64,000 bases of DNA from Paenarthrobacter histidinolovorans (GTDB taxonomy: Bacteria > Actinomycetota > Actinomycetes > Actinomycetales > Micrococcaceae), in the NCBI RefSeq assembly GCF_014647595.1, contig NZ_BMPM01000004.1, forward strand, positions 1-64,000, in the 5' to 3' direction. Shown here one piece after another: positions 41,915 to 49,592 of the stretch. Positions within the stretch are counted from its first letter, which is position 1, and every line of letters starts with the position of its first letter. The notes below the pieces were generated by a model, which ran no database searches, was not told the origin of the DNA, and saw only the letters and a list, made by a program, of their open reading frames with translations. The position numbers were made by a program, and so were the translations under genes.

Positions 41915-42801
41915 TGCCGGAGGGGCATTCGGTCCACAGGCTGGCCCGACAGTTCCAGGACGTTTTTGGCGGGCAGCGCCTGGAAGTCTCCAGTCCTCAA
42001 GGCCGTTTCGTGGCCGGGGCCAAGCTGCTTACCGGCCACACCATGGTGGAAGCATTGGCGCACGGGAAGCAGTTCTTCCTGAGGTTCGAGCATGGGCTTT
42101 TCCTGCACGTACACCTGGGTCTCTATGGCGCATGGAGCTTTGGCGGGGACAGTACTTTCACCGGCGCCTCCAGTATTGGAGCTCCGCGCCGCATCGGTGA
42201 GCGGGAGAGTGGCCAGGCCTCGGACGGCGGTGATTATGCCGGTCCACCGGCTCCCGTGGGCGCCGTCCGCGTCCGGCTTGTCTCTGATCACGGCTGGGCC
42301 GATCTCCGTGGTGCCACCACGTGCGCTGCGATCACAGCTGCCGAGGCGGAAGCCGTTCTGGACCGCCTGGGTCCCGATCCCCTCCATAACCGGCCAGGGG
42401 ACCGTGAGGAGTTCATTGCGCGTCTGCGCCGGCGCAAGACCGCCGTAGCCCTGCTCCTGATGGACCAGTCCGTCCTGGCCGGTGTGGGGAACATCTACCG
42501 GGCCGAAGTGCTGTTCAGGCAGGCGGTGGATCCGTGGACGCCGGGAACAGCAGTGGATGTCGAGACCGCAGGCAGGCTGTGGGACGACACAGTGTCGACC
42601 ATGTCGGACGGCGTCCGCGATGGTCGGATTGTTACGACACCACCGTCACTGTGGACCGGAGGCGCCGCTTTGGCACCCGACGCCGATGCCCACTTCGTCT
42701 ACAAGCGGGAGGGGATGCCTTGCCGCGCCTGCGGGACGCTGGTGGGCGTGACGGAAATCGGCGCCCGCAAACTCTATTGGTGCCCAGGCTGCCAGATCTA
42801 G
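41914..42801 (+). CDS. Fpg/Nei family DNA glycosylase (Nei1/Rv2464c-like)
   Basis: A 295-residue bifunctional glycosylase/AP lyase that removes oxidised pyrimidines. The catalytic N-terminus after Met is Pro-Glu-Gly-His (MPEGHSVHRLARQFQDVFGG), typical of the Nei branch; the beta-delta lyase Lys is in VEALAHGKQFFLRFEHGLFL. The helix-two-turn-helix is LLMDQSVLAGVGNIYRAEVL and the C-terminal zinc finger has four Cys: MPCRACGTLVGVTEIG ... YWCPGCQI. It is translated from GTG 41914 overlapping the rpiB stop. A second Fpg/Nei gene lies 6 kb further on. Confidence 0.94.
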   Translation: MPEGHSVHRLARQFQDVFGGQRLEVSSPQGRFVAGAKLLTGHTMVEALAHGKQFFLRFEHGLFLHVHLGLYGAWSFGGDSTFTGASSIGAPRRIGERESGQASDGGDYAGPPAPVGAVRVRLVSDHGWADLRGATTCAAITAAEAEAVLDRLGPDPLHNRPGDREEFIARLRRRKTAVALLLMDQSVLAGVGNIYRAEVLFRQAVDPWTPGTAVDVETAGRLWDDTVSTMSDGVRDGRIVTTPPSLWTGGAALAPDADAHFVYKREGMPCRACGTLVGVTEIGARKLYWCPGCQI

Positions 42802-42840
42802 CGTGGCTTTTTCTGGCCCGGGTTACCCCGGCTGGAAAAA

Positions 42841-42880
42841 ATAAAAAGCGCCCCGATCCGTGGATCGGGGCGCTTTTTAT
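42841..42880. terminator. Bidirectional terminator between the glycosylase gene and tRNA-Gly
   Basis: AAAAAGCGCCCCGATC (42843-42858) is exactly complementary to 42863-42878, giving a long stem with A-rich and T-rich ends. It can stop the rightward rpiB-nei transcript and the leftward tRNA-Gly transcript. Confidence 0.93.
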
Positions 42881-42954
42881 TGGAGGGGACGACGGGAATC
42901 GAACCCGCGTAATCAGTTTGGAAGACTGAGGCTTTACCATTAAGCTACGTCCCC
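42881..42954 (-). tRNA. tRNA-Gly (anticodon TCC)
   Basis: On the minus strand GGGGACG pairs with CGTCCCC as acceptor arm, the anticodon stem-loop CAGTC-TTCCAAA-CTGAT gives TCC, the T-arm has GGTTCGATTCC, and CCA is encoded (complement of 42881-42883). Confidence 0.96.
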
Positions 42955-43082
42955 AGGAGGAATATCCTCGTTCAGGACAACTTCCCGGTGGCTGTTGAAG
43001 CCGGGTACAACTAAACCTAATTACGGCGGCGGTGTCAAATGTGCATTCCCGGCCCGCATGCCCGTAGACTGTCCTGTGCGTT

Positions 43083-43157
43083 CGGGGTGTAGCTCAGCTT
43101 GGCTAGAGCGCCTGCTTTGGGAGCAGGAAGTCGCAGGTTCAAATCCTGTCACCCCGA
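43083..43157 (+). tRNA. tRNA-Pro (anticodon TGG)
   Basis: The acceptor CGGGGTG (43083-43089) pairs with CACCCCG (43150-43156), the anticodon stem-loop CCTGC-TTTGGGA-GCAGG gives TGG and the T-loop is TTCAAAT. Unlike the other four tRNAs here, CCA is not encoded (ACTC follows). Confidence 0.96.
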
Positions 43158-43226
43158 CTCTGTGTTTGTGTCCGATTCCGGGACGCAACAGAACCCCATA
43201 CCCACAAAATCAGGAGTACTTAGACT

Positions 43227-44609
43227 GTGAAGAGCGCTGTCGAGAACCTCACCGCAACGCGGGTCAAGCTCAACGTTGAGGTTCCCTTTGAGGAACTGAA
43301 GCCGAGCATCGATGCCGCGTACAAGACCGTTGCTTCGCAGATCCAGGTTCCCGGATTCCGCAAGGGCAAAGTTCCCTCCAAGCTCATCGACCAGCGTGTT
43401 GGCCGCGGCTACGTCCTGGAGACTGCCATCAACGATGGCCTCAACGGCTGGTACCAGGCTGCAGTTCAGGAAACGGGTGTCCGCCCGCTGAGCCGTCCGG
43501 AAGTTGAAATCACCGAGGTTCCGGACCCGTCCGCAACCGACGGCGAGCTGAAGTTCCAGGTGGAGATCGACGTCCGCCCCGAGATCGAGCTGCCGGACTA
43601 CGCCGGTATCAAGGTTGAGGTTGCTGCCGCTGAGTCCTCCGACGCCGACGTCGACAAGTCCCTCGACGAACTGCGCGGCCGCTTCGGCACGCTGAAGACC
43701 GTTGAGCGCCCTGCCAAGAACGATGACTTCCTCACCATCGACATCACCGCCACCATTGACGGCGAAGAGATCGATTCTGCCGCTGGCCTGTCCTACCAGG
43801 TTGGTGCTGGCACCATGCTCGAAGGCCTCGATGAAGCCGTTACCGGTTTGTCCGCCGACGAAGAAGCCATCTTTGACACCACGCTGGTTGGCGGCGACCA
43901 CGCCGGCGAAGCCGCCCAGGTGAAGGTTGTTGTCAAGGCCGTCAAGGAGCGCGAGCTCCCCGAGGCCGACGACGACTTTGCCCAGCTCGCTTCCGAGTTC
44001 GACACCCTTGCCGAGCTCCGCGAGGACCTCGCCAAGCAGGCCGCCGACTCCAAGGTTGTGGAGCAGGGCGTAGAGGCCCGCGACAAGGTCCTGGACAAGC
44101 TCGTTGAGCTCGTTGAGGTTCCGGTTCCGGACTCTGTCGTCGAAGAGCAGATCGAGGCCCACTTCAACCCGGAGAACGCCCACGGCGAAGGTGACCACGA
44201 CACCGAGGAGCACCGCGCCGAGGTCAAGGCCAACACCGAGCGTGCCTTCCAGAACGAAATCATCCTTGACGCCATTGCCGACAAGGAAGAAGTTGAAGTC
44301 AGCCAGAACGAGCTGATCGACTACATCGTCACCACGGCAAGCCAGTACGGCATGGATCCCAACCAGTTCGCCCAGATCATTGATCAGAGCGGCCAGGTCC
44401 CCATGATGGTTTCCGAGGTTCGCCGCCGCAAGGCCCTGGCCGTTGTGCTGGGCCAGGCCGAGGTAGTCGACTCCGAAGGCAATAAGGTTGACCTGACTGA
44501 CTTCGTCCGTCCTGCCGGTGAAGCCGCAGCCGAAGAAGCTGCAGCTGTTGAAGCTTCGGAAGAAGCAGACGCTCCTGCAAGCGACGACCCCGCAGCAGTG
44601 AAGTTCTAA
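43227..44609 (+). CDS. tig: Trigger factor (ribosome-associated chaperone and prolyl isomerase)
   Basis: A 460-residue chaperone that binds nascent chains at the ribosome exit. AGGAG (43212-43216) supports GTG 43227. The ribosome-binding domain carries the loop [14 protein letters not shown] (FRK motif); the PPIase domain is seen from about residue 160 ([20 protein letters not shown], then [20 protein letters not shown]); the C-terminal helical arms follow, with an acidic Ala/Glu tail ([16 protein letters not shown]). A clear terminator comes after the stop, so tig is separate from clpP1 although the order tig-clpP1-clpP2-clpX is conserved. Confidence 0.97.
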   Translation: MKSAVENLTATRVKLNVEVPFEELKPSIDAAYKTVASQIQVPGFRKGKVPSKLIDQRVGRGYVLETAINDGLNGWYQAAVQETGVRPLSRPEVEITEVPDPSATDGELKFQVEIDVRPEIELPDYAGIKVEVAAAESSDADVDKSLDELRGRFGTLKTVERPAKNDDFLTIDITATIDGEEIDSAAGLSYQVGAGTMLEGLDEAVTGLSADEEAIFDTTLVGGDHAGEAAQVKVVVKAVKERELPEADDDFAQLASEFDTLAELREDLAKQAADSKVVEQGVEARDKVLDKLVELVEVPVPDSVVEEQIEAHFNPENAHGEGDHDTEEHRAEVKANTERAFQNEIILDAIADKEEVEVSQNELIDYIVTTASQYGMDPNQFAQIIDQSGQVPMMVSEVRRRKALAVVLGQAEVVDSEGNKVDLTDFVRPAGEAAAEEAAAVEASEEADAPASDDPAAVKF

Positions 44610-44620
44610 TTCTCCACGCA

Positions 44621-44662
44621 AGGCCGACCCCGGATCAGTTGATCCGGGGTCGGTTTTCTTTA
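44621..44662 (+). terminator. Intrinsic terminator of tig
   Basis: CCGACCCCGGATCA (44624-44637) pairs perfectly with 44640-44653, followed by TTTTCTTT. Confidence 0.95.
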
Positions 44663-44689
44663 AGGCTGAACCCCGGCGCTGATGCAAAC

Positions 44690-44741
44690 GTGCGCCGTCA
44701 GCGAACAGCGCGATTCCGGCGAACAAATCGCCCCGGAAAAC
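44690..44741 (+). promoter_or_regulatory. Possible ClgR-type operator and second dyad upstream of clpP1
   Basis: GTGCGCCGTCAGCGAAC (44690-44706) contains CGC-N5-GCG, similar to the ClgR box known before clp genes in Streptomyces and Corynebacterium. A second imperfect dyad, TTCCGGCGA (44714-44722) with TCGCCCCGGAA (44728-44738), follows. Both are 60-110 bases upstream of clpP1. Assignment to ClgR is by analogy. Confidence 0.4.
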
Positions 44742-44802
44742 GGTTAGTGTCCAAGTAGTGAAGTTCAGTGAGGTCACTGGCACCAGCGAGAGGTAAGTAC
44801 TT

Positions 44803-45441
44803 ATGTCACAGCAATCAGAGGCTCCCCGGATGGCAACTGTCGATCCCGCAGCCCAGGACAACTACATCTACAACCGCCTGCTGAAAGAGCGCATTATCTG
44901 GCTCGGCTCTGAAGTGCGTGACGAGAACGCCAACGCCATTTGCTCCCAGCTCCTTCTCCTCTCGGCCGAAGACCCGGAGAAGGACATCTATCTGTACATC
45001 AACTCGCCGGGTGGATCCGTGACGGCCGGCATGGCCATCTACGACACCATGCAGTTCATTCCGAACGATGTTGTCACCGTGGCCACTGGCCTGGCAGCTT
45101 CGATGGGCCAGTTCCTCCTGTCGTCCGGAACCAAGGGCAAGCGTTACGCAACCCCCAACGCCCGCATCCTGATGCACCAGCCTTCCGGCGGCATCGGCGG
45201 AACGGCCTCGGACATCAAGATCCAGGCGGAACTGATCCTGCACATGAAGAAGGTCATGGCCGAGCTGACGGCCGAGCAGACCGGACAGACCGTGGAGACG
45301 ATCCTCAAGGACAACGACCGCGACAAGTGGTTTACGGCCGCGGAGGCTTTGGAGTACGGCTTCTTCGACAAGATCTCGGCGCACGCCGGTTCTGTGGCTG
45401 GTGGCGGCGGTACGGCCAACCAGTCGAACTCCGAAAACTAA
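44803..45441 (+). CDS. clpP1: ATP-dependent Clp protease proteolytic subunit 1
   Basis: A 212-residue serine peptidase subunit. Catalytic residues: Ser in [15 protein letters not shown], His in [17 protein letters not shown] and Asp in [15 protein letters not shown]; the handle region ISPGG equivalent is [29 protein letters not shown] precedes the ATG. ClpP1 and ClpP2 of actinobacteria form a mixed 14-mer that degrades proteins delivered by ClpX or ClpC1. It is the first gene of clpP1-clpP2, 42 bases apart, downstream of a possible ClgR site. Confidence 0.97.
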   Translation: MSQQSEAPRMATVDPAAQDNYIYNRLLKERIIWLGSEVRDENANAICSQLLLLSAEDPEKDIYLYINSPGGSVTAGMAIYDTMQFIPNDVVTVATGLAASMGQFLLSSGTKGKRYATPNARILMHQPSGGIGGTASDIKIQAELILHMKKVMAELTAEQTGQTVETILKDNDRDKWFTAAEALEYGFFDKISAHAGSVAGGGGTANQSNSEN

Positions 45442-45483
45442 TCCGGCACCAAAGAACCACTGAAAAACCCCAGGAGTAAGAAC

Positions 45484-46143
45484 ATGAACTACAACTTCGG
45501 ATGGTCTGCCGGTAACCTCCCGTCCAGCCGCTACGTCCTGCCCCAGTTTGAAGAGCGTACGCCTTACGGCTTCAAGCGCCAGGACCCGTACACCAAGCTG
45601 TTCGAGGACCGCATCATCTTCCTCGGCGTACAGGTTGACGACGCATCAGCCGACGACATCATGGCCCAGCTGCTGGTCCTGGAGTCGACGGATCCGGACC
45701 GCGACATCACCTTGTACATCAACTCGCCGGGTGGATCCTTCACCGCCATGACGGCGATCTACGACACCATGCAGTACATCCGTCCGGAGATCCAGACGGT
45801 GTGCCTGGGCCAGGCAGCAAGTGCCGCCGCGGTCCTGCTGGCCGCTGGAACTCCCGGCAAGCGCCTGGCACTTCCGAACGCCCGCGTGCTGATCCACCAG
45901 CCTGCCCTCTCCGGCGGCCAGGGTGGCCAGGCCTCGGACCTCGAGATCCAGGCCGCAGAGGTCATGCGCATGAGGACCTGGCTTGAGGACACGCTGGCCC
46001 ATCACTCGGGCCGTACCTCCGAGCAGGTCAACAACGACATCGAGCGTGACAAGATCCTGACGGCGGCCGAAGCCATGAACTACGGTCTGATCGACCAGGT
46101 TCTGGACTCCCGGAAAATCAAGCCGCAGGCAATCGCCCGGTAG
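45484..46143 (+). CDS. clpP2: ATP-dependent Clp protease proteolytic subunit 2
   Basis: A 219-residue partner of ClpP1. Catalytic Ser is in [16 protein letters not shown], His in [20 protein letters not shown] and Asp in [18 protein letters not shown]. The N-terminus ([20 protein letters not shown]) is longer than in ClpP1 and includes a propeptide-like stretch. AGGAGTAAG precedes the ATG. In mycobacteria only the ClpP2 ring docks ClpX and ClpC1. Co-transcribed with clpP1; clpX follows after 180 bases. Confidence 0.97.
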   Translation: MNYNFGWSAGNLPSSRYVLPQFEERTPYGFKRQDPYTKLFEDRIIFLGVQVDDASADDIMAQLLVLESTDPDRDITLYINSPGGSFTAMTAIYDTMQYIRPEIQTVCLGQAASAAAVLLAAGTPGKRLALPNARVLIHQPALSGGQGGQASDLEIQAAEVMRMRTWLEDTLAHHSGRTSEQVNNDIERDKILTAAEAMNYGLIDQVLDSRKIKPQAIAR

Positions 46144-46325
46144 CACACGGAATACGACGCCGGTGCGGTTCGCGAAATATGGACCGCACCGGCGTTCTGT
46201 TTCCACGCAAGCAGCCCATTGTGACCTAGAGTGGATGGTGTCACGGTGGTGCCAACCGCGGCTTGGCCGCACACTTGAGTACGGCGCGCAGCCGCATCAC
46301 CCGCATGCAACGAAGGGATTCCCAC

Positions 46326-47615
46326 ATGGCTCGGATTGGTGAGAGCACGGATCTGCTGAAGTGTTCTTTCTGCGGAAAGAGCCAGAAGCAGGTGCGGAAG
46401 CTGATTGCCGGGCCCGGTGTGTACATCTGCGACGAATGCATCGAGCTGTGCAACGAAATCATCGAAGAGGAACTTGCCGAGGTCTCCGATCTCGGTAGCT
46501 TCGAGTTGCCCAAGCCCCGTGAAATCTTCGATTTCCTGCAGGAATACGTCATTGGCCAGGAACCCGCCAAACGGTCCCTCGCGGTAGCGGTCTATAACCA
46601 CTACAAACGCATCCAGGCCGGGCATGCACCCAAAACCGGCAGCTTGGGCGAAGGATCCCATCACGAGGATGTGGAGATCGCCAAGTCCAACATCCTGCTG
46701 ATCGGTCCCACCGGTTGCGGTAAGACCTACTTGGCCCAGACCCTGGCCCGCCGCCTCAACGTGCCCTTCGCAGTCGCAGACGCCACGGCCCTGACCGAGG
46801 CCGGCTACGTCGGCGAGGACGTTGAGAACATCCTCCTCAAGCTCATCCAGGCTGCCGACTACGACGTCAAGAAGGCCGAACAGGGCATTATCTACATCGA
46901 CGAGATCGACAAGATCTCGCGGAAGAGCGAAAACCCCTCCATCACACGGGATGTCTCCGGTGAAGGTGTTCAGCAGGCCCTCCTGAAAATCCTGGAAGGC
47001 ACTGTTGCATCTGTTCCTCCGCAGGGAGGCCGGAAGCACCCGCATCAGGAGTTCATCCAGATCGACACCACCAATGTCCTCTTCATTGTGGCGGGCGCCT
47101 TTGCCGGCCTGGAGGACATCATTGGCTCCCGGTCCGGGCGGAAAGGCATCGGCTTCGGTGCACCACTGAACGAAGCCCGGGACACCGTGGATACCTACGG
47201 GGAGGTCATGCCCGAGGACCTGCTGAAGTTTGGACTGATTCCGGAATTCATCGGCCGGTTGCCCGTCATCACAACCGTATCCAGCCTTGATCGTCCGGCG
47301 CTGATCCAGATCCTGTCCACCCCCAAGAACGCGCTGGTGAAGCAATACCAAAAGATGTTCCAGCTGGACGGCGTCGAGTTGCAGTTCGACCAGGATGCCT
47401 TGGACGCCATAGCGGACCAGGCGCTCGAACGCGGCACCGGCGCCCGTGGCTTGCGGGCCATCATGGAAGAAGTGCTTCTCCCGGTCATGTTCGATCTGCC
47501 CAGCCGGGACGACATCGCCACGGTGGTTATCACAGCGGATGCGGTGTCCAAGAAAGCCCAGCCGACCATGATCGCCCATGACGTGGTGGCAAAGCGCCGG
47601 AATAAGTCCGCCTGA
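46326..47615 (+). CDS. clpX: ClpX ATPase subunit
   Basis: A 429-residue AAA+ unfoldase that feeds ssrA-tagged and other substrates to ClpP1P2. The zinc domain has four Cys: [16 protein letters not shown] ... [10 protein letters not shown]. Walker A is [18 protein letters not shown], Walker [16 protein letters not shown], pore loop region [16 protein letters not shown], and the sensor-2 domain includes [20 protein letters not shown]. An IGF-like loop for docking ClpP lies in [16 protein letters not shown] 46326 has AGGGA upstream; the frame is open further upstream without coding signs. Confidence 0.97.
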   Translation: MARIGESTDLLKCSFCGKSQKQVRKLIAGPGVYICDECIELCNEIIEEELAEVSDLGSFELPKPREIFDFLQEYVIGQEPAKRSLAVAVYNHYKRIQAGHAPKTGSLGEGSHHEDVEIAKSNILLIGPTGCGKTYLAQTLARRLNVPFAVADATALTEAGYVGEDVENILLKLIQAADYDVKKAEQGIIYIDEIDKISRKSENPSITRDVSGEGVQQALLKILEGTVASVPPQGGRKHPHQEFIQIDTTNVLFIVAGAFAGLEDIIGSRSGRKGIGFGAPLNEARDTVDTYGEVMPEDLLKFGLIPEFIGRLPVITTVSSLDRPALIQILSTPKNALVKQYQKMFQLDGVELQFDQDALDAIADQALERGTGARGLRAIMEEVLLPVMFDLPSRDDIATVVITADAVSKKAQPTMIAHDVVAKRRNKSA

Positions 47616-47694
47616 GCTGCCGTTGGCCTAAGAAGGAGCGGCTTGGTTCCGAGCCGCCGTGAAAGCCACGTTCCACTCTTCCGAGGAGTTCTCT

Positions 47695-48339
47695 GTGTCC
47701 GAACAGCTTGTGTCTGAAACGACTGCGCCCGACCACACCGTCAACAAGGCAGACTTCTGGTTTGACCCCGTCTGCCCGTTCGCGTGGATTACCTCGCGCT
47801 GGATCGGCGAGGTGGAGCAGGTTCGTGGAATTGAAACCGAGTGGCATGTAATGAGCCTTTCCGTCCTGAACGAGGGTCGCGATCTTCCTGCTGATTACAG
47901 GGCCATGATGGACGACAGCTGGGGACCTGTCCGCGTGATCATTGCCGCGCAGGAACTGCATGGCAGCAGCTACGTCAAGCCCCTTTACGACGCCATGGGG
48001 GAGCAAATCCACCACGAGGGCAACAAGGACCGCGCATCCGTGATCCAGAAAGCCCTGGCAGAGACCGGACTTCCCGCTGACCTGGCACGTTTTGCCGGGT
48101 CCGACGAATATGATGCGAAGCTGCGGGCCAGCCACGAGGCCGGTATCTCGCTGGTGGGACAGGACGTTGGAACCCCTGTGGTGGCCGTCAACGGGACCGC
48201 ATTCTTCGGGCCGGTACTCACCCGTATTCCGAGGGGCGAGGAAGCAGGGAAGCTTTGGGATGCGACCGTGACCTTGGCCGGTTACCCGCACTTCTTCGAA
48301 TTGAAGCGCAGCCGCACCGAAAGCCCTGAATTCAACTAA
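47695..48339 (+). CDS. DsbA-family oxidoreductase, mycothiol-dependent nitroreductase (Rv2466c)-like
   Basis: A 214-residue cytosolic thioredoxin-fold protein. GAGGAG (47681-47686) supports GTG 47695. It aligns closely with Rv2466c: KADFWFDPVCPFAWITSRWI, WHVMSLSVLNEGRDLP, WGPVRVIIAAQELHGSS, QDVGTPVVAVNGTAFFGPVL and GYPHFFELKRSRTE, including the cis-Pro loop GTPVVAV. The Rv2466c active site is CPWC; here it is CPFA, so the second Cys has become Ala. The enzyme can then work only by a monothiol mechanism with mycothiol as resolving thiol, or has another activity. In mycobacteria the homologue sits next to pepN; here it follows clpX. Confidence 0.88.
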   Translation: MSEQLVSETTAPDHTVNKADFWFDPVCPFAWITSRWIGEVEQVRGIETEWHVMSLSVLNEGRDLPADYRAMMDDSWGPVRVIIAAQELHGSSYVKPLYDAMGEQIHHEGNKDRASVIQKALAETGLPADLARFAGSDEYDAKLRASHEAGISLVGQDVGTPVVAVNGTAFFGPVLTRIPRGEEAGKLWDATVTLAGYPHFFELKRSRTESPEFN

Positions 48340-48374
48340 CCTCCCCTTGCCCCGCCCATGGGGACGTGGCCGGC

Positions 48375-49250
48375 CTACTTGAGGAACCGTGAGGTCCGGC
48401 GGTCGGCCAGGATCTTACCGTTGGTCTGGCAGTGGGGGCAGTATTGGAGGGAGGTGTCCGCGAAGGACACCTCCCTTACTGTTTCTCCGCACACGGGGCA
48501 CGGCAGGCCCGTCCTGGCATGCACCCGGAAGTTGCTGCGTTTGGTGTCTTTGAGTTCGCTGGAGGGCTTCCCGGCCGCCGCGTTGACGGCTCCGACCAGG
48601 ACCTCCTGCATTGACGCATACAGTCGCGCTACGGTTTCGTGGTCAAGCGACTTGGCAATGGCAAAGGGTGAGATCTTGGCCGCGTGCAGGATCTCGTCAC
48701 TGTAGGCGTTGCCGATTCCGGCTATGACGCTTTGGCTGCGCAACAACCCTTTGATCTGCTGTGGACTGGATTTCAGGATTGCGGCGAACGCGGCCTCATC
48801 GAAGTCCGGGCCCAGTGGCTCGGGACCAAGTGTTGCGATGCCTGGAACGTCCTGTGGGTCCCTGACCACGTAGATGGCCAGGCTCTTCTTTGTTCCTGCC
48901 TCCGTCAGGTCCATTCCGATGTGGGCATCGTCGGCGGCACGGTGGAACAGCAGCCTTGCCGAGATGTTGCTCTTGCCCATCCGCAGCCCCGCCGACGACG
49001 GGTGCTCGGTGTAGCGGACCCAGCCGGCCTTGGCCAGGTGGAACACAAAAAAGAGTCCGTCCAGGTCAAGGCAAATGAACTTTCCGATCCTTTGGACCCC
49101 GTGGACTGTCCTGCCCTCGAGCGCTGCGTAGGGCGGGTCGGCTGTCTTGAGCGCCGAGAAGGAGTTGATGCGGACTTCAGTCAGCGTGGCTCCATGGAGT
49201 TGGGTGTCCAGGTACATGCACAGGCCGTGCACTTCGGGGAGTTCCGGCAT
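48375..49250 (-). CDS. Fpg/Nei family DNA glycosylase, second paralogue
   Basis: A 291-residue glycosylase. The start must be the ATG at 49250 (not 49256), because the catalytic Pro has to be residue 2: MPELPEVHGLCMYLDTQLHG. Further motifs are the Lys in VQRIGKFICLDLDGLFFVFH, helix-two-turn-helix LLRSQSVIAGIGNAYSDEIL and the zinc finger PCPVCGETVREVSFAD ... YCPHCQTNG. The MPELPEV start is Fpg-like, but the FHLAKAGWVRY segment and altered void-filling loop resemble the actinobacterial 'Fpg2/Nei-like' group, so lesion preference is uncertain. It converges on the Rv2466c-like gene. Confidence 0.92.
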   Translation of the reverse strand: MPELPEVHGLCMYLDTQLHGATLTEVRINSFSALKTADPPYAALEGRTVHGVQRIGKFICLDLDGLFFVFHLAKAGWVRYTEHPSSAGLRMGKSNISARLLFHRAADDAHIGMDLTEAGTKKSLAIYVVRDPQDVPGIATLGPEPLGPDFDEAAFAAILKSSPQQIKGLLRSQSVIAGIGNAYSDEILHAAKISPFAIAKSLDHETVARLYASMQEVLVGAVNAAAGKPSSELKDTKRSNFRVHARTGLPCPVCGETVREVSFADTSLQYCPHCQTNGKILADRRTSRFLK

Positions 49251-49286
49251 GGACATTACTTTGCCACAGGTGGTTCCTGATGGGCA

Positions 49287-49312
49287 GGATAACTACAGGT
49301 TTGTAGTTATCC
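49287..49312. repeat. 11-bp AT-rich palindrome upstream of the second glycosylase gene
   Basis: GGATAACTACA (49287-49297) and TGTAGTTATCC (49302-49312) are perfectly complementary across GGTT. It lies 37 bases upstream of the glycosylase start and resembles a repressor operator more than a terminator. Confidence 0.65.
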
Positions 49313-49521
49313 CGGAGGCCTTGCGTCTCGGCTTTTGCGGGACAACAATGGTTCTTACCCACTTCGAAAGAAGAGGGTCACGGAAACCAAAGATTCAGTG
49401 ATATGCATCCAACGCAGCCTTTGGCACAGTTGGAAGCAAGCTACCAGTGACGAGGTAGGAAGACCTGAAATTCCAAGGATTCCGCCAGACTGTCAAGTCG
49501 TCACCAGACAGCCGAAAAGTC

Positions 49522-49557
49522 GAAGCCCCACCAACGGCAAAACGCTGATGGGGCTTC
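49522..49557 (-). terminator. Terminator of valS
   Basis: GAAGCCCCA (49522-49530) pairs with TGGGGCTTC (49549-49557); on the minus strand the stem is followed by GACTTTTCGG. It lies 36 bases after the valS stop. Confidence 0.75.
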
Positions 49558-49592
49558 CCCTTTGCCCGGATTCTCCCGGGCGCAACTGATGC

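Larger units (their letters stand above)
49251..49592. other. Gene-poor stretch between the second glycosylase gene and valS
   Basis: About 340 bases of noticeably lower GC than the flanks. I see no supported gene: the open frame 49335-49589 has no ribosome binding site and an unnatural composition. It contains the inverted repeat at 49287-49312 and the valS terminator at 49522-49557; the middle 200 bases are unexplained. Confidence 0.6.

Noticed and set aside
49335..49589. 84-codon open frame between the second glycosylase gene and valS
   Set aside because: No ribosome binding site, atypical composition, and it contains the valS terminator.
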